Shown here: positions 63,151 through 64,000 of the stretch, one piece after another | How the letters are laid out: every line of letters begins with the position of its first letter | Position numbering within the stretch: the stretch's first letter is position 1 | Origin: Ignavibacteria bacterium | Lineage (GTDB): Bacteria; Bacteroidota; Ignavibacteria; Kapaibacteriales; UBA961 | DNA length: 64,000 bases | Reading direction: 5' to 3' | Assembly (NCBI GenBank): GCA_947491315.1 | Contig: CANLII010000009.1 | Span: forward strand, 19,524-83,523 | Notes under the pieces: model-generated | Told to the model about the DNA's origin: nothing | The model's database searches: none | Seen by the model: only the letters and a program-made list of their open reading frames with translations | Made by a program: the position numbers and the translations under genes

Positions 63151-64000
63151 ATGCTCCATTCAATCTTTCGCAATGTAATCTTCATCGCTGCTTTGTTCAT
63201 ATGTGACATATACTCGCTTTCGGCTCAACTAATCAGCCAATGGCAGAATATGTCATCCATGTATTCCGTGAATGAAATCACAAGCGCTAAAGACATTGTT
63301 TATGCAGGCACAAAAGGGGGTATTTTTTCCTATGATACAAAGAAAGGTATCAATGAATATTGGCGTGTGAGTGATTCCACTTTGCTTACTTCCACCATCA
63401 CGGCAATCGCCTATGACTCTTCCATGCACACAATCTGGGCAGGTGCCGAAAATGGTGCAATAGTGATCTTCGATATTCAAAACAAATCTTGGACAAGCAT
63501 CACCGCAATACTCACAGCGCAACCGCAAGGCATTGCTTCAAAACGCATACGCACATTCGCTTTTCATAAAGGCATAACCTATTGCGCCGGTGATTTCGGC
63601 ATCATGAAATTTCAAGGCACCATTCCCGGTGATTGGATCAAATTCATAGGCACGATTCCAAGTGGTACTTCCATCGGTAGTTTGGCTATTCTTCAAGACA
63701 CAATTTGGGTTGGAACGGCAAAAGGGCTGGCAAAGGCTAGCATCAATGCAACATTGCAGGAAGTCACTTCATGGAAAGTACTCAATACTGAAACTATCTA
63801 TGCCATGAATACTGATGGTGATGCAATCTTGTATGCTGAATTTGATGCACTGAAAAGAATCCGTTCAGGTGCAATTGAATCACTTGATATAGGATTCAAA
63901 TCTCAATTGAATGATATTTCTGTGCATAATGGAATCATATGTTACAGCAACACAAATGGCATCTTCCAATATCCCTCAAATACAATTCTTCCCGGTTTGC
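63151..64000 (+). CDS. Beta-propeller surface protein, possible PorZ, 3' partial
   Basis: The frame from ATG 63151 stays open to the end of the window, at least 283 residues, and has no stop inside it. It starts with a signal peptide (MLHSIFRNVIFIAALFICDI...SLSAQ) and continues LISQWQNMSSMYSVNEITSAKDIVYAGTKGGIFSYDT (residues 27-63), then repeated blades such as HTIWAGAENGAIVIFD and DTIWVGTAKGLAKAS. This is the layout of two-component-regulator-type propellers and of the N-terminal part of PorZ, the T9SS sortase-complex partner of PorU. With porU and porV nearby PorZ is attractive, but ordinary secreted propellers look alike and the C-terminus is outside the window. Confidence 0.7.
   Translation, partial: MLHSIFRNVIFIAALFICDIYSLSAQLISQWQNMSSMYSVNEITSAKDIVYAGTKGGIFSYDTKKGINEYWRVSDSTLLTSTITAIAYDSSMHTIWAGAENGAIVIFDIQNKSWTSITAILTAQPQGIASKRIRTFAFHKGITYCAGDFGIMKFQGTIPGDWIKFIGTIPSGTSIGSLAILQDTIWVGTAKGLAKASINATLQEVTSWKVLNTETIYAMNTDGDAILYAEFDALKRIRSGAIESLDIGFKSQLNDISVHNGIICYSNTNGIFQYPSNTILPGL

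Noticed and set aside
62994..63206. 70-residue frame after the fibre gene
   Set aside because: It runs across the terminator stem and into the next gene's start in another frame.
1..64000. tRNA or rRNA genes
   Set aside because: Looked for in the larger gaps by eye; no cloverleaf or rRNA core sequence was recognised.

Overview
The window looks like a chromosomal segment of a didermic bacterium of the Fibrobacteres-Chlorobi-Bacteroidetes group. Evidence: type IX secretion (T9SS) genes porU and porV, several secreted proteins with T9SS-type C-terminal domains, and promoters of the Bacteroidetes form (TTTG, about 20 bases, TAnnTTTG) in front of rpsL and rpsD. Many ribosomal genes also have clear Shine-Dalgarno sequences, which are usually weak in Bacteroidia. 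My best guess is therefore a Chlorobi/Ignavibacteria/Kapabacteria-like lineage; this is inference, and a marker-gene tree would settle it.

Bases 1-20624 are translation genes, all on the + strand. A 5'-truncated EF-G that reads like the mitochondrial EFG1 type comes first, then rpsL, rpsG, a second divergent EF-G and tuf. The full S10-spc-alpha block follows: rpsJ-rplC-rplD-rplW-rplB-rpsS-rplV-rpsC-rplP-rpmC-rpsQ-rplN-rplX-rplE-rpsN-rpsH-rplF-rplR-rpsE-rpmD-rplO-secY-map-infA-rpmJ-rpsM-rpsK-rpoA-rplQ. rpsD is missing from its usual place before rpoA and sits alone at 28329 with its own promoter and terminator. S14, L36 and S4 all lack the zinc-binding cysteines.

Bases 20637-34253 hold housekeeping genes: pdxA-kynU, murC (-), purF and a SUI1/YciH protein (-), trxA, bcp, rpsD, ribD, and a run of yicC, gmk, rsmB-like and gmd. 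Between murC and SUI1 is a REP-associated IS200-like transposase flanked on both sides by arrays of a 25-bp hairpin repeat.

Bases 34285-42968 are on the - strand: a thioredoxin-fold lipoprotein, an exported M1 aminopeptidase, a 1554-residue multidomain T9SS cargo and a LysE-family transporter.

Bases 43383-64000 (+) are a cell-surface region: PorU sortase, PorV, a GT39-like membrane glycosyltransferase, a DUF971 protein, an exported protein with twelve GND-Y repeats followed by HEAT-like repeats, a small T9SS-sorted protein, a 2879-residue fibre-like protein made of Thr/Asn/Gly/Ala-rich repeats, and the start of a beta-propeller protein that may be PorZ. PorU and PorV would cleave and anchor cargo such as the 1554-residue protein. 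The giant fibre has a signal peptide but no recognisable T9SS C-terminal domain, so its export route is open.
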